A stretch of 64,000 nucleotides of DNA. Origin: Mucilaginibacter sp. KACC 22773 (GTDB lineage: Bacteria; Bacteroidota; Bacteroidia; Sphingobacteriales; Sphingobacteriaceae). Below are positions 50,411 through 58,881 of this stretch, one piece after another (within the stretch, counting starts at the first letter, position 1; every line of letters begins with the position of its first letter). Location of the stretch: the NCBI RefSeq assembly GCF_028736215.1, contig NZ_CP117883.1, positions 6,944,001 to 7,008,000 of the forward strand, in the 5' to 3' direction. Made by a program: the position numbers and the translations under genes. The notes below the pieces were generated by a model. That model was given only the letters and a program-made list of their open reading frames with translations. It was not told the DNA's origin and ran no database searches.

Positions 50411-52561
50411 CTATCCCATCACTTTGTCCGGAGTTATCGGAAGCTCCCGTACCCGTTTTCCGCTGGCGTTGTATACTGCATTGGCTACCGCGGCGGCCAT
50501 GCCTATGAGGGCTATCTCGGCCATGCCTTTGGCGCCCATCGGGTTAATGATGGGGTCGGGTTTGTTTACAAACAGGGCATCTATCTGTGGGATATCGGCA
50601 TTTACAGGCACGTGATAATCGGCAAAGTTATTGTTGATATACCGGCCATATCGATGATCAATAACCGACTCCTCCATCAAAGCCATTCCAATCCCCCCTA
50701 TCGCGCCGCCTATTACCTGGCTACGAGCCGTTTTAGGGCTGATAATGCGGCCGCAATCGGATACACAGGCAACCTTGTCAATTTTAACAACACCGGTTGC
50801 AGCGTTCACCAAAACTTTTACAAAATGTACCGACCAGGAGTTCATGGCATACGTTTGCATCCCGTTACCGCCATCCGTCTCCGTAATAACGTCCAGCGAA
50901 GCCAGGTTGTGTTCCTTTAATATTTTCGCATAATCGGGGTTATCGGTGCCGCCATTGCCAATCAGTTTTTGAAACTTCTCTTTCAAATCGGCGCAGGCTT
51001 TATATACTGCCGAGCCAACACTGGCCGTCGTGGCCGATCCTCCCTGCGTAGGTGCGTTGGGTAATGATGAATCGCCCAACTCAAATTTTATCTTTTCGGC
51101 TGGCATGTTCATTTGCTCTGCTGCTATAAGCACCATGGCGGTACCTGTACCGGGGCCGATATCGCTTACTGCGCTTTGCAGCAATAAGGTTCCGTTGGCT
51201 TTCAAAGTAGCTTTTATTGTTGCCCTATCCCTATAGGCTCCAAACATGCCGCCGCCCATGCCATAGCCAATATACCAGCCATGCTCTTTTACCATGCCTG
51301 GTTCTTGCTTACGGTTTTTCCATCCTATGTGATCGGCCCCCAGTTCGTACGCATCTTTCAAAAACTTGCTCGAGAATGGCTTGCCGCTATCAGGGTCTTT
51401 CTCGGCGTAATTGCGGATCCGCAATTCAACAGGATCTATTTTCAGCTGGTAAGATAGCTCATCCAGTGCCGACTCCAGCGCGAAAGAGCCGGTGGCTTCG
51501 CCAGGCCCACGCATCCATGTGGGTGTTGCAATATCAAGCGGAACAATGTTGTATTTGGTATTTACATTGGGGCAGGCGTATAAATTCTGGCTTACGCCGG
51601 TAGGCCCTTCGGTAAAATTTTCGTACGATGAAGTTTGCCCGGCGGCTTCATGCGTAATACCGGTAAGCTTACCATCGGCTGTAGCGCCAATGCCAATCTT
51701 TTGCCAGGTAAACGGGCGGTAACCTACTGATGTAAACATATCTGCACGGCTTAAAACCACCTTTACAGGCCTTTTTACCACTTTAGCAGCAAGTATGGCG
51801 GCCACTTCATGCGGCCATGTTCGCAAAGCGCTGCCAAATGCCCCGCCAACAAATTCCGAATGCACCAGTACATTTTCTTTGGGGAGTTTAAACAGGCGCG
51901 CCAAATCCTGCTGGGTATCTTTAACGCCCTGGGTTTTATCCCAAACGCTTAATTTATTATCAGCATCCCAACGGGCAATAATAGCATGCAGCTCCATAGG
52001 GTTATGGGTTACCGTAGGCACAATATATTCCTGCTCCAGTTTAAACGGGGCAGTTTTCCAGGCATCTTCGGCTCCTCGTTTATAAATACCTTCGCCATGT
52101 GGAGGAAATCCTTTTTCTATGTTATCAGGCAGGCTGGTGATATGCTTTTCGGCCTGGTATGTTGCTTTTACCAATGATGCTGCAAACAGCGCACGCTCAA
52201 AAGTATCGGCTATTACTATGGCAACGGGCTGGCCGTTGTAATATATTTTATCATCATAAAAAACCTTTAAAGCGCCCTTATCGCCTGCTTTCTTGTCCTT
52301 TCCGGGCTGGTCGCCGGGCACTTTTGGGGCGTTTAAATGGGTAAGTACGGCTAATACGCCGGGCGCTTTCAAAGCCGCTTTGGTATCAATGGCAGTAATG
52401 CTGCCTTTGGTAATGGTACTGCCTACCAGTACCCCATAAGTTAAACCCGCCGGTGCATATTCAGCCGAGTATTTTGCTGCACCGGTTACTTTTAGTCTTC
52501 CGTCTACCCGGCCCATGCCCTCTGCCGATGAGGGCATCGTTTTGTCTGTCGCTGTTTTCAT
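50411..52561 (-). CDS. paoC: Aldehyde oxidase large molybdopterin subunit (PaoC/YagR-like)
   Basis: 716 residues, xanthine oxidase family. GRVDGRLKVTGAAKYSAEY opens the aldehyde oxidase domain; GGAFGSALRTWPHEVAAIL and MRGPGEATGSFALESALDEL bind the cofactor, and GAKGMAEIALIG holds the catalytic Glu. It oxidises aldehydes to acids using water. It is 7 bp after the FAD subunit gene. A PaoD-like chaperone gene was not seen. Confidence 0.9.
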   Translation of the reverse strand: MKTATDKTMPSSAEGMGRVDGRLKVTGAAKYSAEYAPAGLTYGVLVGSTITKGSITAIDTKAALKAPGVLAVLTHLNAPKVPGDQPGKDKKAGDKGALKVFYDDKIYYNGQPVAIVIADTFERALFAASLVKATYQAEKHITSLPDNIEKGFPPHGEGIYKRGAEDAWKTAPFKLEQEYIVPTVTHNPMELHAIIARWDADNKLSVWDKTQGVKDTQQDLARLFKLPKENVLVHSEFVGGAFGSALRTWPHEVAAILAAKVVKRPVKVVLSRADMFTSVGYRPFTWQKIGIGATADGKLTGITHEAAGQTSSYENFTEGPTGVSQNLYACPNVNTKYNIVPLDIATPTWMRGPGEATGSFALESALDELSYQLKIDPVELRIRNYAEKDPDSGKPFSSKFLKDAYELGADHIGWKNRKQEPGMVKEHGWYIGYGMGGGMFGAYRDRATIKATLKANGTLLLQSAVSDIGPGTGTAMVLIAAEQMNMPAEKIKFELGDSSLPNAPTQGGSATTASVGSAVYKACADLKEKFQKLIGNGGTDNPDYAKILKEHNLASLDVITETDGGNGMQTYAMNSWSVHFVKVLVNAATGVVKIDKVACVSDCGRIISPKTARSQVIGGAIGGIGMALMEESVIDHRYGRYINNNFADYHVPVNADIPQIDALFVNKPDPIINPMGAKGMAEIALIGMAAAVANAVYNASGKRVRELPITPDKVMG

Positions 52562-52568
52562 GTTGATG

Positions 52569-53549
52569 TTAAACTAAGCCTGCTGCATGTTTTAAAGCCT
52601 CGGTAATGGTGGCCGGTGCCAATTTTAATTTGAATGAATTACCGCCATGGCCTATAGCCCCCTGCATAGCCAGCCGGGCTGCGTTGGCAAAACTCTCTTC
52701 GGTTGCAGGTTTGCCAACAAGTGATTTTTCGGCATCAAAAAGCCGCCAGGGTTTATGCGCTACGCCGCCCATAGCCAGCCGGGCATTTTTTATCAGCCCG
52801 TTATCTATTTCAAGCGCTGCTGCTACAGAAACCAGCGCGAAGGCATATGATTGCCTGTCGCGGATTTTTAAATAGTAGCTGTTTTTGGCAAAGTTATTAT
52901 CCGGTATTTCTACCCCAACAATCAGTTCATCTTTGGCCAAACGGTTATCCAGTTCAGGATGATCTCCCGGCAGGCGATGGAATTCGGTAAAAGGCAGGCG
53001 GCGCTCGCCCTTTTTTCCGGCTATAACTACTGTCGCGTCCAGGGCAGCAAGGGCAACGCACATATCGCTGGGATGTACAGCTATGCATTGGGGGCTTGCA
53101 CCAAAAATAGCGTGCATCCGGTTAATACCTTGCATTGCCCCGCAGCCGGTACCCGGCACACGTTTATTACAAGGCATGGTGGTATCATAAAAATACCCGC
53201 AACGGGTGCGCTGCATCATGTTACCGCCAACCGTTGCCATATTGCGCAGTTGCGGCGATGCCCCCGCTTTAAGCGCCATGGCCAAAAGCGGTTGGTTTTG
53301 GGCTACCAAATTATTTTCAGATACCGCACTGTTGAGTGCAAGGGCGCCAATGTGAAGTCCGTTTTTAGTAATACCAATATTTTTTAACGGCAGCTGGTTT
53401 ATATCAACCAGTTTATCCGGAGCAGTAACGCCCCGTTTCATCAGGTCTACCAGGTTTGTACCACCCGCTATAATCTTGCTGCCGGGTTTGCCCACAGCAT
53501 CTAAAACTGCTTGCTGTGTTGCCGGCCTAACGTATTGAAACTGTTTCAT
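52569..53549 (-). CDS. paoB: Aldehyde oxidase FAD-binding subunit (PaoB/YagS-like)
   Basis: 326 residues from the ATG at 53547-53549, overlapping paoA by ATGA. FAD motifs IIAGGTNLVDLMKRG and MATVGGNMMQRTRCGYFYD are present. Several Cys follow (RCGYFYD, MPCNKRVPGTGC, PQCIAVHPSDM), which match the extra 4Fe-4S cluster insert of PaoB. It carries electrons from the Mo/2Fe-2S subunits to the acceptor. Confidence 0.9.
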   Translation of the reverse strand: MKQFQYVRPATQQAVLDAVGKPGSKIIAGGTNLVDLMKRGVTAPDKLVDINQLPLKNIGITKNGLHIGALALNSAVSENNLVAQNQPLLAMALKAGASPQLRNMATVGGNMMQRTRCGYFYDTTMPCNKRVPGTGCGAMQGINRMHAIFGASPQCIAVHPSDMCVALAALDATVVIAGKKGERRLPFTEFHRLPGDHPELDNRLAKDELIVGVEIPDNNFAKNSYYLKIRDRQSYAFALVSVAAALEIDNGLIKNARLAMGGVAHKPWRLFDAEKSLVGKPATEESFANAARLAMQGAIGHGGNSFKLKLAPATITEALKHAAGLV

Positions 53550-54190
53550 ACGGCCATCCCCCCGTCTTTTACTTCCTGTATGGCGTTTACTATATTGGGG
53601 TAAGCGCCGCAGCGGCAAATATTGCCGCTCATATATTCGCGTATTTCGTGTTCAGAGTTGGCGTGTCCCTCGCGGATACAGGCTACCGCCGACATGATTT
53701 GCCCCGGTGTACAATACCCGCACTGGAAACCATCGTGCTTTATAAAAGCCTCCTGCATAGGGTGCAGCTTATCGCCATTGGCAAGGCCTTCAATGGTGGT
53801 AATTTTTTTGCCGTTCATCATGATGCCCAGGGTAAGGCAGGAGTTTACCCGTTGCCCGTCTACATGAACAGTACATGCACCGCATTGGCCATGGTCGCAG
53901 CCCTTTTTAGTGCCGGTTAGGTCCAGTTGCTCGCGTAATATATCCAGCAGGGTTGATCGTGGCTCAACGGATAGGTTTTGCTGCCTGCCGTTTACCTGCA
54001 TTTTTAAAGGCATTTTTTCAAAAACCGCGGCAATTTGCTCATCTACATGGCTGGCCGCAGCTTTTATGGCAGTGCCCGGTGTAAGGGCTACGGCAGTTAG
54101 CAGGGTTGATTGTTTCAGGAAATTCCTGCGCGAACTATCCTTCACATCCAGGTCTTCATCAGCCCCGGTACAAGGTTTTTTGCTTTCCAT
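53546..54190 (-). CDS. paoA: Aldehyde oxidase 2Fe-2S subunit (PaoA/YagT-like), Tat-exported
   Basis: 214 residues. A twin-arginine signal (SSRRNFLKQSTLLTAVAL) shows export of the folded heterotrimer. Two 2Fe-2S sites: GCDHGQCGACTVHVDGQ with a later CL for the plant-type cluster, and FQCGYCTPGQ with NICRCGAYPN for the second. It is the first gene of paoA-paoB-paoC and diverges from a histidine kinase gene. Confidence 0.92.
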   Translation of the reverse strand: MESKKPCTGADEDLDVKDSSRRNFLKQSTLLTAVALTPGTAIKAAASHVDEQIAAVFEKMPLKMQVNGRQQNLSVEPRSTLLDILREQLDLTGTKKGCDHGQCGACTVHVDGQRVNSCLTLGIMMNGKKITTIEGLANGDKLHPMQEAFIKHDGFQCGYCTPGQIMSAVACIREGHANSEHEIREYMSGNICRCGAYPNIVNAIQEVKDGGMAV

Positions 54191-54354
54191 AAATAATCGG
54201 CTTTTAGGAATGTTAAATTACATATTTTTAATAAAATGCTGCAACTGCAATCAATGTTTTACAACATCTGTATTTTGTGCATGGTCACGTATTGGGTATT
54301 ATTATAAAACAATTGAGGGCATATTGCCGTATAAAGCCGTAACTAATTGATTGT

Positions 54355-55575
54355 ATGTTAACTCCCCCAATCCCCGAAAATGAAATGGACAGGGTAATGA
54401 CCCTGTCGGAATTTGATTTGGACTATGGCGCCCACGCCGATAGTTTTAAAGATTTAACCAAGCTTGCCGCCAAAGTTGCCGGCACCGAAATGTCGTTGGT
54501 TAACCTCATTGATTCCTATACCCAATGGACCATCTCGACCCATAACATGGACCTGGAGCAAATGCCGCGCGAGGAATCTGTTTGTCAATACGTATTAATG
54601 AGCGACGAAAATATGGAAATTGCCGACCTGAGCGCCGACGAGCGGTTTAAAGATAGGCCCTACGTTACCGGCGGGCCTCACCTGCGCTATTACTACGGCA
54701 TTCCACTTAATGTAGATAATCATAACATTGGCGCCTTATGCGTGGTTGATGCGCATTCGCCAAAGACACTTAACCCCGAAAAGATAGAGCTATTAAAGAT
54801 AATTGCCGGCGAAATTGTGAACAGGCTTAAATACATTAAAGTAATTGATGACCTGCGGAACAATTTATCTGAAGCAAAACAAACACAGAAAAAAGTAGCG
54901 CACGATATTCGCGGACCATTAAGTGGCATTATAGGCCTGGCACAGCTTATTCGTGAACAGGGCGATGAAAACCAGATGGACGAGATATTGGAGTTTATGA
55001 ACCTGATACACAGAAGCGGCCGATCGATACTGGAGCTTGCAGATGAAATTTTGAGTGCGGATAAAAAAGAGAAGAAAGTGCCCGAATTAAAGGGAAACGA
55101 ATTTAACCAGGTGGTATTTAAAGACAAGCTGGAAAAACTGTATGTGCCGCAGGCCATGAACAAGCATATAACGTTTAGAGTGAATACCTCGTCGGCATCA
55201 GAAACCATTCCCTTTTCAAAAAATAAATTACTGCAGATAACCGGGAACCTGATTTCGAACGCTATCAAATTCACCCCGAATAATGGCTCTGTTACTGTTG
55301 ACCTGGATTTGATTGAAAAAAGAAACGAAAACGTATTGCAGATAAAAGTAACCGATTCGGGTGTTGGGCTGGATGCCGATGGAATAGCCAATATATTGCA
55401 GGGCAACGCCACATCAACAAATGGTACCGGCGGCGAAAATGGGTACGGGTTTGGCCTGGCGCTTGTAAAGCACCTGGTTGAAAGCCTTAAGGGAACGTTT
55501 AATATATTTTCGGTTCCGGGACAGGGGGCCACATTTGAGGTAAAGCTACCGCAGGCGTCATCGCCGGAAAAATAA
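54355..55575 (+). CDS. GAF-domain sensor histidine kinase
   Basis: 406 residues, no membrane segment, so cytosolic. GAF domain about 20-165 (LAAKVAGTEMSLVNLID, YYYGIPLNVDNHNIGALCVV). HisKA has the phospho-His in KVAHDIRGPLSGIIGL. HATPase: NLISNAIKFTPNNG (N box), DSGVGLDADG (G1) and GYGFGLALVKHLVESLKGTF (G2). No response regulator is adjacent. It diverges from the aldehyde oxidase operon, which it could control. Confidence 0.93.
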   Translation: MLTPPIPENEMDRVMTLSEFDLDYGAHADSFKDLTKLAAKVAGTEMSLVNLIDSYTQWTISTHNMDLEQMPREESVCQYVLMSDENMEIADLSADERFKDRPYVTGGPHLRYYYGIPLNVDNHNIGALCVVDAHSPKTLNPEKIELLKIIAGEIVNRLKYIKVIDDLRNNLSEAKQTQKKVAHDIRGPLSGIIGLAQLIREQGDENQMDEILEFMNLIHRSGRSILELADEILSADKKEKKVPELKGNEFNQVVFKDKLEKLYVPQAMNKHITFRVNTSSASETIPFSKNKLLQITGNLISNAIKFTPNNGSVTVDLDLIEKRNENVLQIKVTDSGVGLDADGIANILQGNATSTNGTGGENGYGFGLALVKHLVESLKGTFNIFSVPGQGATFEVKLPQASSPEK

Positions 55576-55675
55576 CATAAGCATGGTTTTTTGATATAGA
55601 ACTATCACAGCAGGTAAAAAAAACCTGCTAAACCAATCCCACAAAGTACAGTAAGTAGATGTATTATTAACAGCA

Positions 55676-55705
55676 AAGTGCCGGGTACCAATACCCGGCA
55701 CTTTG
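55676..55705. terminator. Bidirectional terminator between the kinase and RRM genes
   Basis: AAAGTGCCGGGTA pairs with TACCCGGCACTTT around a 4-nt CCAA loop; the plus-strand tail is GTTTATTTATA. It lies between convergent genes. Confidence 0.85.
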
Positions 55706-55717
55706 TTTATTTATAAT

Positions 55718-56101
55718 TTACCAACGGCTGCCACCGCCGCCGCCACGGCTATCTTTTGAATAACCACCGCCGCCACCGCCACGGTTACCGCCGCCGCCAT
55801 AGCCGCCACCGCCGCCACGGTTGCCACCATAACCACCGCCGCCACGGTTGTCGCGTGGTTTTTTGTCTTCAGCCTGGCTAACAGCAATTGATCTGCCTCT
55901 AACATCTGATCCGTTTAAACCGGTGATTGCTAATTGTGCAGCTTCATCATCAGGCATTTCAACAAATCCGAAACCCTTGCTTCTGCCAGATTCACGGTCA
56001 ATAATAATTTTTACAGTGCTTACTTCACCGTACGCTTCAAAAAGCTCTTTTAAATCGGCTTCCTCTAATTGAAAAGGAAGGCTTCCTACAAATATGTTCA
56101 T
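55718..56101 (-). CDS. RRM RNA-binding protein with Gly-rich tail
   Basis: 127 residues from the ATG at 56099-56101. RRM at 1-80: RNP2 is NIFVGSL and RNP1 is KGFGFVEM, with EVSTVKIIIDRESGRS between. The last about 45 residues are Gly/Arg/Tyr repeats (GGGGYGGNRGGGG). This is the cyanobacterial/Bacteroidota RNA-chaperone-like family often linked to cold response. A palindrome upstream (56154-56181) may regulate it. Confidence 0.93.
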   Translation of the reverse strand: MNIFVGSLPFQLEEADLKELFEAYGEVSTVKIIIDRESGRSKGFGFVEMPDDEAAQLAITGLNGSDVRGRSIAVSQAEDKKPRDNRGGGGYGGNRGGGGGYGGGGNRGGGGGGYSKDSRGGGGGSRW

Positions 56102-56153
56102 CAATCTTTAATTTATAAAAGGCAAGGTTGTTTTGTTTGCCCAGTTTTGTTAA

Positions 56154-56181
56154 CATCAAATATAGTAATAGATATTTGATG
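56154..56181. promoter_or_regulatory. Perfect 10-bp palindrome upstream of the RRM gene
   Basis: CATCAAATAT (56154-56163) and ATATTTGATG (56172-56181), 8-nt gap, 53 bp before the RRM ATG. It could be an operator or a temperature-sensitive 5' UTR hairpin. Confidence 0.5.
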
Positions 56182-56650
56182 ATTACTGCATGATTTTATG
56201 AATGGATGGTTTTATTTTAAAAAAAAGTTGATTTTTATTGATTTTAGGTTAAAAACAGCACTTTTTAACCGTTAAAATATAATTTGCCCGGGCCGGATAT
56301 TAAATAAGGCCTTATTTATATGGCATAGTTTATAAAAGTAATATCGTTTATTATTAAAAAAGCCCCGCGCCGATAAAATTTGATAAATTCACTGCAAATA
56401 CCTTATCAACAGCTTGAAAATTACCCTTGTGCATATTTGTCATGTGACATCGCCGCCGTGGCTGCGCATATTATTTGGTTTTAAATGTTTTACCAAAACA
56501 GCGGGGCAACGCTTACCGGGCCACTTTACAAACGGGCATGCCTTCCCCCGGATACATTACTAATACCGCAATGCAACATTGCTTAATAGTTATTAACATG
56601 GCTCCGGCAGGCAAGTCTGGTATCATGCCTCTTCTACCATCGTTTTAATA
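56182..56650. other. Intergenic stretch, mostly AT-rich
   Basis: The promoter of the RRM gene should lie near 56182-56230. The rest (56230-56650) has no ORF, RNA or repeat that I recognise. Confidence 0.5.
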
Positions 56651-57103
56651 TCAATATACCAATTCTACCACATACGTTTTCCCGTTCAGCGTAAAGCTGT
56701 CGCCAGCTTTTGCCCCGTTCAGTTTAATGCCCACCGGCGAACCGGGCGATACGGCGAAATAGCTTTTGCCATGAAGCAATAACGCCCCCGCGCTTATAGC
56801 CAAATAAAAATTGCCATTATTGGTAATGATCACGCTGCCTGCTTCGGCTATGGCCGATGTGCCGGTGGTACCTATGCGGTTTAAAGCAACCAGTAATTTG
56901 TTGGCTTCGTTAAGCTGGGCCAGGTTGCGGTTGGTTTCCTGCTGCGCCATTTCGCGCCCGGTTTCGTATTTATCGCCGGCGCTGCTCTTAGTATCGTCGT
57001 TTGATGATTTTTGCGCTTCGCTGATAGCCAGTTCGGCGGCATCCATGCTCCTGCGAACGTGGGCTACACACAGGTCATATAATTCCTTTTTCAGATTGTT
57101 CAT
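56651..57103 (-). CDS. GreA/GreB-like domain protein
   Basis: 150 residues. An N-terminal helical hairpin (MNNLKKELYDLCVAHVRRSM ... AAELAISEAQ) is followed by a beta domain ending SPVGIKLNGAKAGDSFTLNG KTYVVELVY (joined in the protein), which resembles the GreA/GreB C-terminal FKBP-like domain. The acidic tip pattern of true GreA is not evident. Related Bacteroidota proteins often carry an unsupported 3-oxoacyl-ACP synthase label. Its role is probably polymerase binding, or unknown. Confidence 0.65.
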   Translation of the reverse strand: MNNLKKELYDLCVAHVRRSMDAAELAISEAQKSSNDDTKSSAGDKYETGREMAQQETNRNLAQLNEANKLLVALNRIGTTGTSAIAEAGSVIITNNGNFYLAISAGALLLHGKSYFAVSPGSPVGIKLNGAKAGDSFTLNGKTYVVELVY

Positions 57104-57320
57104 TTTGCGCTCAACAATAGCTGCATTTTGTAAAATGCAAATAAAGTAATAAATGTTGGCTGATGGCCGGGTAAAATAACACCCGCAGTTTCGGGTTATA
57201 CAATGTAACCGGCATTACATTATGCAATAAAATCTATTATTGTATTTCAGCCCTTGTTTTTTCAATAAAATAAACCATTTTTATGGCTCACTCAACAAAG
57301 CCTTTAGCCAATTTAAACCA

Positions 57321-58457
57321 ATGAACCAAACTCCTGCGTACCTTGAATCAAAAAGTCATTATAAAATTTTAGACGGTCTGCGTGGTGTAGCCGCCTTGCT
57401 GGTAGTAGCCTTCCACGTTTTGGAGGCCAATAATGGCGGCAGCCGCTTCGCCCAGATCATTAATCACGGCTACCTGGCTGTCGATTTCTTTTTCCTGCTT
57501 TCGGGCTTCGTGGTAGCCTACGCATATGACGATCGTTGGGGCAAAATGGGCCAATGGGAGTTTTATAAACGCAGGCTTGTACGCTTACAGCCAATGGTTA
57601 TCATGGGCAGCATCATTGGGGCCATATTTTTTTATTTACAGGCATCACCCACGGTGTTCCCGCTTATCAGCGCAACACCTGTTTGGAAAATGCTGCTGGT
57701 TATGGTGATCGGCTTTACGCTTATCCCGATACCCATATCTATGGATATACGCGGCTGGCAGGAAATGCATCCGCTGGATGGCCCGGCCTGGTCGCTGTTT
57801 TTTGAGTATATAGCTAATATTTTGTATGCGGTAATAGTTCGCCGGTTTTCAAAAACGGTGCTTGCTATATTTGTGGCCATATTTGCCGGCTTGCTTATCA
57901 ACTACCTGGTAACGGGGCCACAGGGCGATGTTATAGGCGGCTGGAGTATCAATAAACAACAGCTGAGTATAGGCTTTATCCGGTTGCTTTACCCGTTTTT
58001 TGCCGGTGTGCTGCTTTCGCGCTTAGGAAAACTTATCCATATTAAAAGCGCTTTTGCGGTATGCAGCATACTTGTTTTTATTGTACTGGCTATCCCCAGG
58101 ATTGGCGGCCCCGATCATCTTTGGATGAACGGTTTATACGAAGCATTTGTTATCATCGTCATGTTCCCGCTGATTGTTGCCATAGGGGCTGGCGGCGAGC
58201 TGACCGGCAAAACTGCCAACAAAGTGTGTAAGTTTTTTGGCGAAATATCCTACCCCATCTATATTACCCACTACCCGCTAATTTATTGGTACACCGCATG
58301 GGTTATTGATAATAAAGTGCCCATGGGCTACAGCCTTTGCATTGGCACCCTGGTGTTGGTTAGCAGTATTGCCATTGCTTATGCCTGCCTTAAACTGTAT
58401 GACGAGCCTGTTCGCGAATGGCTAAGGAAACGTTTTTTGGTAAAGAAGGCCGCATAA
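57321..58457 (+). CDS. Acyltransferase family 3 (OafA/YrhL-like) membrane protein
   Basis: 378 residues from the ATG at 57321; the longer ORF from a TTG lacks family sequence. HYKILDGLRGVAALLVVAFH holds the RG and His of the active site, then AVDFFFLLSGFVVAYAYDDR. About ten membrane helices follow. These enzymes O-acetylate cell-surface sugars or other small molecules. It has no clear partner. Confidence 0.9.
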   Translation: MNQTPAYLESKSHYKILDGLRGVAALLVVAFHVLEANNGGSRFAQIINHGYLAVDFFFLLSGFVVAYAYDDRWGKMGQWEFYKRRLVRLQPMVIMGSIIGAIFFYLQASPTVFPLISATPVWKMLLVMVIGFTLIPIPISMDIRGWQEMHPLDGPAWSLFFEYIANILYAVIVRRFSKTVLAIFVAIFAGLLINYLVTGPQGDVIGGWSINKQQLSIGFIRLLYPFFAGVLLSRLGKLIHIKSAFAVCSILVFIVLAIPRIGGPDHLWMNGLYEAFVIIVMFPLIVAIGAGGELTGKTANKVCKFFGEISYPIYITHYPLIYWYTAWVIDNKVPMGYSLCIGTLVLVSSIAIAYACLKLYDEPVREWLRKRFLVKKAA

Positions 58458-58496
58458 CAAGGCCGGGCTTTATATTTTGTATCATCAACAAAGTGT

Positions 58497-58540
58497 GTGT
58501 ACCGGTACGGGGTGAAACACCCTGGTACGGGGTGGTACAC
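58497..58540. repeat. GGTACGGGGTG repeated hairpin after the acyltransferase gene
   Basis: GTGTACC (58497-58503) is complementary to GGTACAC (58534-58540); between them GGTACGGGGTG occurs twice. It could end the acyltransferase transcript, but it lacks a T run. Confidence 0.55.
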
Positions 58541-58701
58541 TACCAATAGTTAATTTTTGTAATTCAAATTAAAAAACATTTTGTACAAAGACGGCAAGAA
58601 ACAACGCGACTTTTTTTCTTTGCCTCTTAGCATCTGTCTAAATTTGGCTTACTAATGTTTTTATGCTTTTAATGAAGGGACAACAACGTATTCCGCATGT
58701 C

Positions 58702-58754
58702 GGCGAAGACTCACCCGGTCGAGGCTACGCCCGGCGACCGGGTGAGTCTTCGCC
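58702..58754. repeat. 20-bp perfect inverted repeat (large hairpin)
   Basis: GGCGAAGACTCACCCGGTCG (58702-58721) and its exact complement at 58735-58754, with a 13-nt loop. A GC-rich perfect stem of this length is unusual and has no T tail. It lies between convergent genes. Confidence 0.92.
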
Positions 58755-58881
58755 AGCGTTCAAACGAATGTGTATATAAATTCCAATACGTGATGTGTAG
58801 GGACGAAGCAATAATGATCTTTTTATTTGCTTCTTAGCACCTTGGTCGATAAAGCACACTCCAATCAAACGCGATACTCTT

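Larger units (their letters stand above)
58458..58881. other. Intergenic stretch with two hairpins
   Basis: Contains the repeat/hairpin at 58497-58540, the 20-bp perfect hairpin at 58702-58754, and two copies of TTTGCYTCTTAGCA (near 58620 and 58829). No ORF is visible. Confidence 0.6.

Noticed and set aside
54720..55532. 270-codon minus-strand ORF inside the histidine kinase gene
   Set aside because: The plus strand encodes a complete GAF-HisKA-HATPase protein; the antisense product is Ser/Phe-rich and featureless.
55718..55860. Plus-strand CCGCCGCCAC runs as a repeat element
   Set aside because: They are the complement of the Gly-rich tail of the RRM protein.
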